Origin: Oceanospirillum sediminis
GTDB taxonomy: Bacteria; Pseudomonadota; Gammaproteobacteria; Pseudomonadales; Halomonadaceae
Assembly: GCF_014164585.1 (NCBI RefSeq)
Contig: NZ_JACJFM010000017.1
Coordinates: forward strand, 1 to 64,000
Direction of reading: 5' to 3'
DNA: 64,000 nt
The translations under genes were made by a program, and so were the position numbers. Each line of letters begins with the position of its first letter. Position 1 is the first letter of the stretch. This document shows positions 1 through 8,999 of the stretch, one piece after another. A model generated the notes under the pieces. The model made no database searches. It was not told where the DNA came from and was given only the letters and a program-made list of their open reading frames with translations.

Positions 1-19
1 CAAAGAACTTTATCAATAT

Positions 20-70
20 GATTTACCTGATTGGCAGTCCAATAGAGGTACAGGTTCAATCAGGTAAATC
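20..70. repeat. 14-bp inverted repeat at window start
   Basis: Positions 20-33 and 57-70 are exact reverse complements (14 bp) separated by 23 nt. A short open frame from position 2 to the TAA at 65-67 could be the last codons of a plus-strand gene that begins before the window, in which case the right arm spans its stop codon. A second frame is also open to position 90, so the coding call is not safe. No T-run follows, so this is not a typical terminator. Confidence 0.4.
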
Positions 71-101
71 CACATGAAACGTCGAAGAACCGAAAAACAG
101 C

Positions 102-127
102 AAACCCGGCCTCTGGGACCGGGTTTT
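102..127 (-). terminator. terminator downstream of the RND pump gene
   Basis: AAACCCGG (102-109) pairs with CCGGGTTT (119-126) around a 9-nt loop. Read on the minus strand the stem follows the RND gene stop and is trailed by a short T-rich stretch (GCTGTTTTT). It may also work on the plus strand, where TTTT follows. Confidence 0.6.
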
Positions 128-153
128 ACTAACAGATATGATTGTGAGCTATA

Positions 154-3100
154 TCAGGAGGCTTCTGAGGTACTGAGAACCTGACTGGATTTCTTATCCT
201 GCTGATCAGACTTCTTACCTTTAAAAAGCCTGCGAAGTAAACGAAACAGCCAGTTGTTTGCAAAGCCTTCGCCAATCACCAGCATACAAGGTGTCAGGAA
301 CAGTGTCAGCAAGGTCGCAAAGGCCAACCCACCAGCAATTGCACTGGATAACTGAGTCCACCACTGAGTAGACGGAGCCCCTATACCCAGAGAGTGCTCA
401 ACCAGATTAACATTAACTCCCAGCACCATAGGCATCAGCCCCAGAATGGTTGTCGTTGCAGTCAATAGCACTGGCCGAAGTCTGATAGAGCCAGTTTCCA
501 GTGCTGCATCAAACGCGGACAAGCCATCTTGGCGCATATGGTTATAGGTATCAATCAGAACAATATTGTTGTTTACCACAATACCGGCCAGAGCAATAAT
601 CCCCATACCGACCATCACAACACCAAAAGCCTGACCTGTTACCAGCAGCCCCAACAGCACGCCTGCAGTAGAAAATACAATGGCGGAAAGTACCAGAAGT
701 GTCTGATAGAAACTGTTGAATTGAATAATCAGAATCAGCATCATCAGCAGAATCGCGATGACAAAAGCACTGGCCAGGAAAACCATAGATTCCTGTTGAT
801 CCGCATCTTCACCACCAAACTGAACTTTTACTGTATCTGGCAGCTCGTTCAGACGAACTTTCAGAACTCCCAGGCGCTCATCGACCTGATAACCTTCTGC
901 CACATCCCCCTCAATCGTAATGGTTCTCTGTCCATCCAGACGACGTAACACCCCTGTTTTAGGCACAGGTGTCAGCGTCACGAAGTTACTGAGAGGAACC
1001 AATCCAGCCGGTGTATTCAGAGTCTGACGATTCAACTGATCCAGTGTTCGGGCATATTCTGGCAGACGAACCCGGATATCTACTTCATCACTGGCATCTT
1101 CCGGACGATAGGTTGCCAGCTTTAAGCCATTACTCACCAGTTGTACCGCATTACCCACACTGGCAACAGTGGCACCATAACGAGCCGCCTGAGCACGATT
1201 AACCTCAAAGCGCCATTCAATACCCGGTAATGCCCGGTTATCATTAACATCAGAAAAGCCACCCAGCTCATCCATAATATCCCTGACTTGCTGTACGGCG
1301 CGGTTAATCTCAGCGGGTGCAGCACCACTGACCTGAACCTCAACAGGCTTACCGCCAGAGGGACCATCTTCCTGTTTGCGGAATTCAAGTATCAACCCCG
1401 GAATATCCCGGGTACGTTCTTTCATTTCCGCCATGATTACACTGGCAGGCCGGCGCTCTTCCCAGTCAATAAACTGGAACTGGATCACACCGATAACATC
1501 AGCTCCCAGCTGGCCATCTGTACCATCAAATGAACGGGCGTAAAGTGCTTCAACTTCAGGCATGCCATACAAACGGGATTCAACCCGACGCAGCAACTCA
1601 TCCTTTTCATACACAGAAAAATCACCCAGGGTACGAATCTGCACCTGAGCAGATTCGGGTTCAACATCGGGGAAGAACTCAACACCATAATTATTCTGGG
1701 CATAGAACCAGTAGATACCCGCCATAATTAACATTAATCCCGTAAACGTCGTACCGGGCCAGCTTAACATTCCTCTGAGTACAGCCCGGTAACCACGTCC
1801 TGCCAGAGATGGCTGCTCCACTGACGTCTGATCATTTTCTGCCTCTGTTTTTTTACTGGATTCGGTACGCTCTTTTCGCCCAATAACCTTTCCCATTACA
1901 GGCAGAAATACCAGCGCCATAGCCAGAGAGGCAAACAGACAGATCATTACTGTTGCGGGCAGATATTTCATAAACTCGCCCATCACGCCAGGCCAGAACA
2001 GCAGAGGAAGAAAGACCATAATAGTCGTCATTGTAGAAGCGATAATCGGCCAGGCCATTCGACTAGCCGCCTGCGCCCAGGCCTCCTGACGACTCATGCC
2101 TTCAGACTGATTCCGATCTGCCAGCTCTGAAACCACAATCGCACCATCAACCAGCATCCCTGCAACCAGAATCAGAGAGAAGAGCACAATCATATTCATG
2201 GTAAAGCCCAGCCCCCAGACCACCAGAATGCCAGTCAGAAAGGCTCCGGGAATCGTCAGCCCCACCAACAATGCCGGTTTGGTCCCCATAGCAAACAGCA
2301 TAATGATCAGCACCAGAATGACCGCAGTCAGTACGTTATTCAGCAGATCTGATAACATATTACGCACTTCAGAGGACTGGTCCATAATAAAACGGACATC
2401 CAGATCGGCAGGTAACTGATCACTGGCAATATCCAACAGAGCTTTTACTTTCTCTGTGGTCATTATGATATTCGCACCCGCCCGCTTGGATATTTCCAGT
2501 ACAACACCCGGCTGCCCATTAATGCGGGCAAAGCCTTTAGGATCAGTAAAGGTCCGGCGAATCATAGCCACATCCTGAAAAGTCACGACGGTATCGCCAT
2601 CAACCTTCACCGGCATATTCATCACATCATCCAGCCCTTCAATGACTCCGGGGATTTTAAGTGTCATTCGCCCGGCACCTGAATCCAGGCTGCCAGCAGC
2701 GACCAGCTGGTTGTTACTGGTCACCAGGTTATACAGATCGGTATAGTCCAGGTTGTAGCTGTCCATTGCCTGCGGATCGACAATAATTTCCAGTAAATCC
2801 TCACGATCACCGCCAATATCCACTTCCAGTACTTCAGGAATACCTTCAATTTCCTGCTTCAGGCGACGGGCAATAAACACCAGATCCGCTTCACTAAGCG
2901 GACCGGATAACCCTACTGATAATACCGGAAACAGCGCTACATTAATCTCATGAACCGCGGGCTCATCAGCTTCTTCCGGCAGTTTGGCTTTTGCGTTATC
3001 TACTTTTTCCCTGACATCCTGCAATGCCGTTTTAGGGTCAAAACCAGCATCAAACTCCAGAGTAACCGAAGAGTGCCCCTCCCCTGCCACTGACGTCATT

Positions 3101-3339
3101 TTTTTCACACCAGCCAGAGATCTCAACTCCTGTTCCATTGGTCGAACCAGCAAGCGTTCAGCATCTTCCGGGCTGATACCGCTAAGGCTCATGGAAACAT
3201 AAATAACAGGAATAGTGACATCCGGGTTAGATTCTTTCGGAATCACCTGATAGGCGGAGAAGCCGCCGATAATCAGCATCATGAGGATAAAAAGTGTTGC
3301 CCGGCTACGATCCATGGCAGCGCGAATTAAGGCTGTCAT
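154..3339 (-). CDS. RND-family efflux pump, inner-membrane transporter
   Basis: A 1061-residue proton-driven transporter of the AcrB/MexB-type hydrophobe/amphiphile family, expected as a trimer in the inner membrane. It has a first membrane helix at about 12-33, a large periplasmic loop, a bundle of helices at about 335-500, a second loop and a second bundle at about 850-1040. In helix 4 the pattern LVDGAIVV has Asp398 but Gly399, where AcrB has two adjacent Asp residues; the proton relay is therefore probably single-Asp. The adaptor gene lies just upstream with a 2-nt gap, and GGAGG inside the adaptor's last codons is the ribosome site. No outer-membrane TolC-type gene is adjacent, so the pump probably borrows one. 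The drug or metabolite exported cannot be told from sequence. Confidence 0.93.
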   Translation of the reverse strand: MTALIRAAMDRSRATLFILMMLIIGGFSAYQVIPKESNPDVTIPVIYVSMSLSGISPEDAERLLVRPMEQELRSLAGVKKMTSVAGEGHSSVTLEFDAGFDPKTALQDVREKVDNAKAKLPEEADEPAVHEINVALFPVLSVGLSGPLSEADLVFIARRLKQEIEGIPEVLEVDIGGDREDLLEIIVDPQAMDSYNLDYTDLYNLVTSNNQLVAAGSLDSGAGRMTLKIPGVIEGLDDVMNMPVKVDGDTVVTFQDVAMIRRTFTDPKGFARINGQPGVVLEISKRAGANIIMTTEKVKALLDIASDQLPADLDVRFIMDQSSEVRNMLSDLLNNVLTAVILVLIIMLFAMGTKPALLVGLTIPGAFLTGILVVWGLGFTMNMIVLFSLILVAGMLVDGAIVVSELADRNQSEGMSRQEAWAQAASRMAWPIIASTMTTIMVFLPLLFWPGVMGEFMKYLPATVMICLFASLAMALVFLPVMGKVIGRKERTESSKKTEAENDQTSVEQPSLAGRGYRAVLRGMLSWPGTTFTGLMLIMAGIYWFYAQNNYGVEFFPDVEPESAQVQIRTLGDFSVYEKDELLRRVESRLYGMPEVEALYARSFDGTDGQLGADVIGVIQFQFIDWEERRPASVIMAEMKERTRDIPGLILEFRKQEDGPSGGKPVEVQVSGAAPAEINRAVQQVRDIMDELGGFSDVNDNRALPGIEWRFEVNRAQAARYGATVASVGNAVQLVSNGLKLATYRPEDASDEVDIRVRLPEYARTLDQLNRQTLNTPAGLVPLSNFVTLTPVPKTGVLRRLDGQRTITIEGDVAEGYQVDERLGVLKVRLNELPDTVKVQFGGEDADQQESMVFLASAFVIAILLMMLILIIQFNSFYQTLLVLSAIVFSTAGVLLGLLVTGQAFGVVMVGMGIIALAGIVVNNNIVLIDTYNHMRQDGLSAFDAALETGSIRLRPVLLTATTTILGLMPMVLGVNVNLVEHSLGIGAPSTQWWTQLSSAIAGGLAFATLLTLFLTPCMLVIGEGFANNWLFRLLRRLFKGKKSDQQDKKSSQVLSTSEAS

Positions 3340-3341
3340 AT

Positions 3342-4442
3342 TCAGTTACCTCCGGCAGAAGCCGTGTCAGCCAGAGCCGGACTAACCTGTTGCCCGTGCT
3401 CAACAAAGCCACCACCCACCGAGATCACACGTGTCTTTTCAGGCAGACCACCAATCCAGGCACCATCTGTTCCGGTACTAAGCAACTCTACCTTCTGAAA
3501 TACAACCCGATCTGCGGCATCAACCCACTTCACACCCAGCTGGCCTTTATCATCCAGACTTAACAGAGCCGGGGATACTTTATGAGCACGGATACTGCCC
3601 AGGTTGATGACCAGAGTGGCACTGGCACCCGCAATACGCAGCTGCTCAGGGTTTTCAACCATCACTTCGACCCGAAAGCTCCGGGTACTGGTTTCAGCAG
3701 CACTGGCAACAAAACTGACCACTCCCTCCAGTTCCCGGCCATCCAGCAATACAACCCTGGTCGTCTGCCCTACTGAAACTTCAGCAATATGTTGCTGAGG
3801 TATCTGAGCCGTTACTTTCAGCTTATCGATATTGACCAACCTGCCCCAGCTATCTCCGGATGACAGAAATTGCCCCAGCTCGGCATCATTTTTATCCAGC
3901 ACACCGGCAAAAGGTGCTACAGGTGCCGCATGTTTCAGGTTTTCTTTTGCCGACACCAAAGATGCTCTGGCATTTTCCAGCTCACTTTGAAGCCTAAGAA
4001 CTTCTGTCTCTGTCTGCAGATTCGTACGCTTCAGCCGTTTTGCTGCTTCCAGCTCAGCCTTTTTCAAACGAACCTCAGCTTCTGCACTACGCAGCCGGGC
4101 CTTAAATTCAGAGTCAGACAATTTCAGCAGCAGGTCGCCTGCTTCCAGGCTATGCCCTTGTTCAACAGGCAGTTCGCGAACCGTGCCTGAAACCTGAGCT
4201 CTTAGCTCAACACTGCGCCAGGCTTCAATCTGCCCCTGTGCTACTCTTTGCTTATCATAAGACTGCGCCTGAATAATACGGGTCTCCACCTGGGTTAATG
4301 CTGACACCGATACAGCATTATCTTCTGCATCCGGAGCTTCTTTTTGTGCAGACAACACTTCTGCGGTCATTCCCCAGTATATAAGACCAGCAACAGCCGC
4401 TACTGCAACGATCCGGGAAAACCTAATCTTTGAGGAAATCAT
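3342..4442 (-). CDS. RND efflux periplasmic adaptor (membrane fusion protein)
   Basis: This 366-residue HlyD/AcrA-type adaptor bridges the RND pump to an outer-membrane channel. It has an N-terminal membrane anchor at about 10-27 without a lipobox Cys, a lipoyl half-domain around 70-100 (VSGTVRELPVEQG), an alpha-hairpin around 105-165 rich in Ala, Glu, Lys and Leu, the second lipoyl half (APFAGVL) and a beta-barrel region. It is first in a two-gene operon with the pump. The 280-nt gap upstream must hold the promoter, and no regulator gene is adjacent, so control is unknown. Confidence 0.92.
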   Translation of the reverse strand: MISSKIRFSRIVAVAAVAGLIYWGMTAEVLSAQKEAPDAEDNAVSVSALTQVETRIIQAQSYDKQRVAQGQIEAWRSVELRAQVSGTVRELPVEQGHSLEAGDLLLKLSDSEFKARLRSAEAEVRLKKAELEAAKRLKRTNLQTETEVLRLQSELENARASLVSAKENLKHAAPVAPFAGVLDKNDAELGQFLSSGDSWGRLVNIDKLKVTAQIPQQHIAEVSVGQTTRVVLLDGRELEGVVSFVASAAETSTRSFRVEVMVENPEQLRIAGASATLVINLGSIRAHKVSPALLSLDDKGQLGVKWVDAADRVVFQKVELLSTGTDGAWIGGLPEKTRVISVGGGFVEHGQQVSPALADTASAGGN

Positions 4443-4722
4443 ACCTGTACCATATGCGCAGACGTTGCTGCGAAGAACGAAAAGAATATAGATGTAATAC
4501 TCTAAATATTACCAAAAACCCATTACAGCAGTCACTTCTGCAAACATATAAAGCCTGTTAACACCGATTATAACTACTGAATAAAAACCAGTCCCCGTTC
4601 AAAAATATCCTGACGCGATGACCTGATAACAGACTGATCAGCTTAATCTATAGTGGTGGGCGTGATCAGTCCGGGCCAGGTACTTTTTACGATAATCTTT
4701 GCACCTGGGTATTTTTAATACC

Positions 4723-5478
4723 TCAGAAGGTATAGGTTGTGATCAGGCTGGTACTCCAGATTTTATCTTTACGTACAATCGGAGAATCGGAAATGCCATC
4801 ACCCAGCCAGGTGTAAGTGTTCGCATTAATAATGTTCCAATGATCTGTGATCGGAATGATAAAGCTGACACCCAGTGTTGTATTTACTGTGCCATCGCCT
4901 TTGTAAGCGGCGCGATCAGCCGTAGCTTCTTTATCCTTTACGCCGAAGTAATAGTCGACATAATCTTCACTCTGATAGCTTACCCCGGCAGATGGAGATA
5001 CCAGCAGATACGGGTGCACAGGTAAGGTGATTTCATAGCCCAGATCCAGTTGCTGGCCTTTATGGGTATCAGATACATCCTGACGCACCATAGCAGAGAA
5101 AGACCCCATACCCGTTTCCCAGGCGATTCCTGCACCAATATCAACACCATCATGACGACGTGACATACCTTTCAGACCGTCAGCATCACTGCTTTTGTAG
5201 CTGTTACCGGATACACCCAGACCTGCACTAATTGCAAACTGGCCATCTTCGGCTTCGGTCAGACGATATATAATGCCCTCTCCGCTGATGCTTAACGGGC
5301 CGTTCTCATAAGAGATAACAGGGAATGCAAAATCCTCTGTATCCTGCCCTTTGTATAAACCATCGTGTACTCCGCCGCCTACCCCCAGAGTCAGCGTTCC
5401 TTCATCCAGCATGTCTGCTGTGACGTGAGCAGAAGAGATGACAGAGCAACACAGTGCCGTAAAAACAAGCTGTTTCAT
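4723..5478 (-). CDS. MipA/OmpV family outer-membrane protein
   Basis: A 251-residue outer-membrane beta-barrel of the MipA/OmpV family. A signal peptide covers about residues 1-21 (ending SSAHVTA-D). The body alternates polar and hydrophobic strands and the chain ends in Phe, the usual outer-membrane assembly signal. MipA was described as a scaffold for murein enzymes, and OmpV-type proteins are osmolarity- or acid-linked porin-like proteins; which applies here is unknown. It lies 121 nt after a sensor kinase gene on the same strand, an arrangement suggesting control by that two-component system. GTAT repeats lie in its upstream region. Confidence 0.85.
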   Translation of the reverse strand: MKQLVFTALCCSVISSAHVTADMLDEGTLTLGVGGGVHDGLYKGQDTEDFAFPVISYENGPLSISGEGIIYRLTEAEDGQFAISAGLGVSGNSYKSSDADGLKGMSRRHDGVDIGAGIAWETGMGSFSAMVRQDVSDTHKGQQLDLGYEITLPVHPYLLVSPSAGVSYQSEDYVDYYFGVKDKEATADRAAYKGDGTVNTTLGVSFIIPITDHWNIINANTYTWLGDGISDSPIVRKDKIWSTSLITTYTF

Positions 5479-5542
5479 AACTAATCCTGATTAATCAATC
5501 CCGGAATTAAGTCTGAAACAGGCATCATTAGAATAAAAGCTC

Positions 5543-5564
5543 GTATGTGTATGAGTATGTAATA
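5543..5564. promoter_or_regulatory. GTAT triplet repeat upstream of mipA-like gene
   Basis: GTAT occurs at 5543, 5549 and 5555, a 6-bp period, about 65-85 nt upstream of the MipA/OmpV start. The same tetramer is repeated, with 10-bp spacing, ahead of the response-regulator gene. A shared regulator site is possible but unproven, because the spacings differ. Confidence 0.25.
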
Positions 5565-5599
5565 CTGCAATAACATGCCATGACATCACTCCGACTACT

Positions 5600-6901
5600 T
5601 CAGACATCCTCCTGCAGATCTGCAGGCAGCACCAGCATAATACGGGCTCCTCCAAGATCAGAATCTGATATCTCCAGACGGCCTTTGTGCAGTAAGGCAA
5701 TTTCCCGACAGATCGACAATCCAAGACCATAGCCACCTGAAGAACGATTTCTGGAACGATCCAGACGTTCAAAAGGTTCCAGTACCCTTTCACGGTCCGA
5801 CTCAGGAATACCCGGCCCATCGTCGTCAACGGCGATGATGACGTGACGCCCCGAACGATAACAGGATACCTCCACAGTAGTCTGAGCATACGTTGCGGCA
5901 TTACCGGTCAGATTACTTAAAGCCCGCCGAACAAGATCAACATCCAGGTTGATACAGATAGCAACAGCATTTTCTGCAGGAAATAAAATTTGCTTCGGAC
6001 AGGCTCTGGCGAAAAAATCTGTCTGCTGCCGCAGCCAGCTATTCAGTTCGGTACTTTGTAAAGAAACAGACTGCCGCCCTGATTCCATTCGGGCATAGCT
6101 CAGCAACTCATCAACCAGAGTATCCAGTTCTTCCAGATCTTCATCCATACTGACAACAAAAGCATCAATCTCTTCCTCCGACATATTGGGAAATAGTAAC
6201 TCCAGCTGACAACGTAAACGGAAAACCGGTGTTCTTAATTCGTGAGCAACGGCATTAGTCAGACGTTTATGACTGGAGATCAGCACCTCCAGCCGCTCTG
6301 CCATATGATTAAAAGCTTTATTCAGATGACCTACATCCTGAAAAAAACCCTCAGGCGCTCTGGCTGACAGATTACCTTCTGCCAATTGCTGTGCCACCAG
6401 TTGTAGCTTCATCAGTTTGCGATGAAAGCGCCACAACCAGAGTGCCAGAGCAATTGCAATAATGATAAAAAGACCAAAGCGAACAAAGAAAATAGCTACT
6501 TCAGATTCCTGCCAGTAATCACTGCTATCATCATAACGAACCCTGACGACGGCTCCGGGCGTTGTTTCAGCAATGAAAAATTCATCATAAGGCGTTCCCT
6601 GCTGACTTCTGGCCAGAGAACCCTGTTTATGAAGTTGCTGTTTTTCTTCATCAGACAAGAAATCATCAACGTTAACCGGTTCGATTTTCATCAGATTGAT
6701 TCTTGCCGCAGTATTAAGTGCTTCCAGCCAGGCCTGTTCACCTTCCATCTCATAAATCATACCGGATAAAGCGGTATAGCCCTGAAGAATCCTGCGGGAT
6801 TCTATCTGCTCCCGTTCGCCATACAGATAGACCATCGTGACCCAGAACAGCAGAATCGCTGCAATAAGACCGGCATACAAAGAAATAAAAATACGGGCCA
6901 T
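5600..6901 (-). CDS. RstB/EnvZ-type sensor histidine kinase
   Basis: A 433-residue inner-membrane sensor kinase. Membrane helices lie at about 5-27 and 136-159 and frame a periplasmic domain of roughly 105 residues. A HAMP domain covers about 160-212. The H-box AVAHELRTP carries phospho-acceptor His220. The ATPase part has NLTGNAATYA (N-box), DDDGPGIP (G1) and GYGLGLSI (G2). GGGGA a few bases ahead of the ATG supports the start. The response-regulator gene is 102 nt upstream in the same direction. The signal is unknown; RstB-like kinases respond to envelope stress and acid. The pairing with a MipA/OmpV gene suggests envelope maintenance. Confidence 0.9.
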   Translation of the reverse strand: MARIFISLYAGLIAAILLFWVTMVYLYGEREQIESRRILQGYTALSGMIYEMEGEQAWLEALNTAARINLMKIEPVNVDDFLSDEEKQQLHKQGSLARSQQGTPYDEFFIAETTPGAVVRVRYDDSSDYWQESEVAIFFVRFGLFIIIAIALALWLWRFHRKLMKLQLVAQQLAEGNLSARAPEGFFQDVGHLNKAFNHMAERLEVLISSHKRLTNAVAHELRTPVFRLRCQLELLFPNMSEEEIDAFVVSMDEDLEELDTLVDELLSYARMESGRQSVSLQSTELNSWLRQQTDFFARACPKQILFPAENAVAICINLDVDLVRRALSNLTGNAATYAQTTVEVSCYRSGRHVIIAVDDDGPGIPESDRERVLEPFERLDRSRNRSSGGYGLGLSICREIALLHKGRLEISDSDLGGARIMLVLPADLQEDV

Positions 6902-7003
6902 GTCTTCCCCATCAGAGAATAAAAAGAAAGAAAACGGGAAGGTATGGGCAAAGACTTTAGCAGTACCAGCTATTAAAAATGCTTACACTGAACCCTATCG
7001 CGT

Positions 7004-7711
7004 TTACCAGCTATCTGTTGCCAGCATATAACCTTTCCCACGTACAGTGATGATATGTTTCGGCCTTGAAGAACTATCTCCCAGCTTTTTGCGTAAGCTG
7101 ACAATTCGATTATCAATGGTTCTGTCCAGGCCATCATACTCAATGCCCCGGGTTTTCCTGACCAGTTCATCTCTTGATAAAGGCTGATCTCCGTGACAGG
7201 CCAGCAGCCAGAGCAGATCAAACTCTCCGGATGTCAGAGCGACCTCTTCTCCGTGGAGTAAACAAACCTGTTGTTTTCTTCTCAGCTCCAGAGAACCTAT
7301 TAACAGGCTTTTCTGGGATTCATCACCGTGATTGCCAGGCTGAGATTCCTGCTCTTTGCGCCTGAGCAGCATACGAATTCTGGCCAGTAAGACTCTGGGC
7401 TGCAGCGGCTTGCAGACAAAGTCATCCGCTCCCATTTCAAGAGCCGCAACCTGATCCATATCATCGTCACTGGCAGTCAGAAACAGTATTTTTCCAGCAT
7501 AATCTGAACGTATATGACGACAGATACTCAGCCCGTCCATACCGGGTAACATCAGATCCAGAATAATGATATCCGGCTCAATATTTTCCAGTAGTGCAAT
7601 GGCATCTTCACCTGTCAGCGCGATATCAACATCAAAACCATTGCGGGTAAAATAAGCCTTAAGAATTTCGGCAAGTTTTTTATCATCCTCAACCAGCAGG
7701 ATTTTCTGCAC
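7004..7711 (-). CDS. OmpR/RstA-type response regulator
   Basis: A DNA-binding response regulator of about 235 residues. The receiver domain covers 1-115 with Asp9 and Asp10 for metal, phospho-acceptor Asp52 (LDLMLPGMDG) and Lys101 (CKPL). A winged-helix domain follows at about 135-235 (SGEFDLLWLLA, RTIDNRIVSLRKKLG, VRGKGYML). Two adjacent GTG codons at 7714 and 7711 are preceded by AGGGGAG; the second gives better spacing and is chosen. An upstream ATG at 7828 would add 39 residues that do not belong to the receiver fold. It is the partner of the sensor kinase downstream and probably autoregulates through repeats in its promoter. Confidence 0.9.
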   Translation of the reverse strand: MQKILLVEDDKKLAEILKAYFTRNGFDVDIALTGEDAIALLENIEPDIIILDLMLPGMDGLSICRHIRSDYAGKILFLTASDDDMDQVAALEMGADDFVCKPLQPRVLLARIRMLLRRKEQESQPGNHGDESQKSLLIGSLELRRKQQVCLLHGEEVALTSGEFDLLWLLACHGDQPLSRDELVRKTRGIEYDGLDRTIDNRIVSLRKKLGDSSSRPKHIITVRGKGYMLATDSW

Positions 7712-7788
7712 CACATTTCTCCCCTGAAAACCACCTGCCAGTCTGCTGTAGCAAGCGGAGATTATCGTAAAGCTGCCGAGCCCTGGCA

Positions 7789-7814
7789 GTATAGAAATGT
7801 ATGAAAGTGTATAG
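7789..7814. promoter_or_regulatory. three 10-bp-phased GTAT repeats before the response regulator
   Basis: GTAT begins at 7789, 7799 and 7809, one helical turn apart, each followed by a purine-rich tail. OmpR-family regulators bind tandem direct repeats with this phasing, so this is a candidate autoregulatory site for the RstA-like regulator that starts about 75 nt away. The assignment is inference. Confidence 0.4.
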
Positions 7815-7964
7815 CAGACACATAGCAAGTCATGATGCTATATGAACAGAAAAGGTTTATCAGCCTCAATTCACTGATATATGTACAGTAGATTTAATTT
7901 CAGCCGTCAGATAATAGCTCCGGAGACTGCTTTAATTTCAAAGCGCAAACACTGAAGACGCTGG

Positions 7965-8501
7965 CTATCCTTCACGGGACCAGGCTCTGATCTGCGTAAT
8001 TTCTTCAGCATCGATATTCAGAGACTCCAGAAACTTCTGATGCTCTTCTGGCCGGCTTAATTCAAACTGACGATGCCAGTTATGCATATCATCATCAGTG
8101 AGCCCTGCATCGCGCATGATCTGCGTCCAGCCTTCTTTACTGATCATTTTTTGTTCCAGTAACTCTGGACATCCCATAAATTGAACAATGGCTTTTTGTT
8201 GTAGTCTGAGCTGCTGAATTTCCTGCTCCAGAGCATTAAACTGAGCCATCAGAATACTTTCTTGAGCCACGGTGTCATTCTGTGGTCTGTCCAGTAAATC
8301 AGTCAGTTGCGCAACAGAGACACCAAAGGAGCGATAAGCCAGTATTTTTTCTAACCGGGCCTCTTTTTCAGGACCATACCAGCGATAACCATTATCTGAA
8401 CGCCGGGAAGGCACTAACACACCTTCTCGTTCGTAATAGAGTAGTGTGGTTCTTGATAGCGCAAATTTCTTTGCCAGTTGGGATATTGTGATCATAGGCA
8501 T
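7965..8501 (-). CDS. MerR family transcriptional regulator
   Basis: A 178-residue MerR-type regulator. The N-terminal winged helix-turn-helix covers about 3-70 (TISQLAKKFALSRTTLLYYEREGVL, then NGYRWYG). A coiled-coil follows at about 85-115, and a C-terminal effector part of about 60 residues resembles TipA-like domains more than metal sensors; the paired Cys ligands of metal-sensing MerR proteins are absent. It is divergent from the small haem-monooxygenase-like gene, with a 94-nt shared intergenic region, so it may control that gene. The ligand is unknown. Confidence 0.85.
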   Translation of the reverse strand: MPMITISQLAKKFALSRTTLLYYEREGVLVPSRRSDNGYRWYGPEKEARLEKILAYRSFGVSVAQLTDLLDRPQNDTVAQESILMAQFNALEQEIQQLRLQQKAIVQFMGCPELLEQKMISKEGWTQIMRDAGLTDDDMHNWHRQFELSRPEEHQKFLESLNIDAEEITQIRAWSREG

Positions 8502-8595
8502 CCTTTACAGGCTATAAAACCAGTGCATCAGACAACGATATTAAGTAAATTTTTGCTCATAACTTATTCAAATAACATAAAAAATTGAGGTAAAG

Positions 8596-8898
8596 ATGTT
8601 TATTGCAATGAACCGTTTCAAAATCAAACCAGGCCATGAGCAGGAATTTATCGAGATCTGGAAAGGACGTGATTCCTACCTGGAAACCGTACCAGGTTTT
8701 AAGAACTTTAATCTTCTTCAGGGCGCAAGTACTGATGAATACACTCTGTTCTCTTCTCATGCCAGCTGGGAGTCCCGCGAAGCGTTTGAGAACTGGACTA
8801 AATCGGAAGCTTTCAGAAAAGCCCATGCTAATGCCGGATCCCGTAAAGAAATTTACATGGGACCGCCTCAGCTGGAATGCTTCGAATCTGTGCTGTAA
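8596..8898 (+). CDS. ABM-fold monooxygenase, IsdG/HmoA-like haem-degrading type
   Basis: A 100-residue single-domain protein of the antibiotic-biosynthesis-monooxygenase fold. The three catalytic residues of IsdG-type haem monooxygenases (Asn, Trp, His) appear at Asn6 (AMNRF), Trp67 (FENWTKS) and His77 (RKAHAN), in the order and spacing known for IsdG/IsdI. This suggests haem ring opening with iron release, although related ABM proteins act on other substrates. It is cytoplasmic with no signal peptide. GAGG lies 6 nt before the ATG. It is transcribed alone, divergent from a MerR regulator. No Fur box was recognised in the AT-rich promoter region. Confidence 0.8.
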   Translation: MFIAMNRFKIKPGHEQEFIEIWKGRDSYLETVPGFKNFNLLQGASTDEYTLFSSHASWESREAFENWTKSEAFRKAHANAGSRKEIYMGPPQLECFESVL

Positions 8899-8951
8899 CG
8901 CAGTAATCCCGAACCGGAATATGAGCAAAACATCTCATATCGCGGGCTTTT

Positions 8952-8980
8952 ACCCGGGTGCTATTTATAAGCACCCGGTT
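8952..8980. terminator. hairpin between convergent genes
   Basis: CCGGGTGCT (8954-8962) pairs exactly with AGCACCCGG (8970-8978) around a 7-nt AT loop. It sits between the monooxygenase gene and the convergent EamA transporter gene. U-tracts are weak on both sides, so efficiency is uncertain. Confidence 0.55.
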
Positions 8981-8999
8981 ATCAATTAATCATTTTCTA

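Noticed and set aside
529-948. 139-codon plus-strand frame inside the RND gene
   Set aside because: Antisense shadow of a well-supported gene; composition rich in His, Gln and Asn with no domain or ribosome site.
8502-8595. Fur box in front of the haem-monooxygenase-like gene
   Set aside because: A/T-rich, but no acceptable match to the 19-bp Fur palindrome was found by eye.
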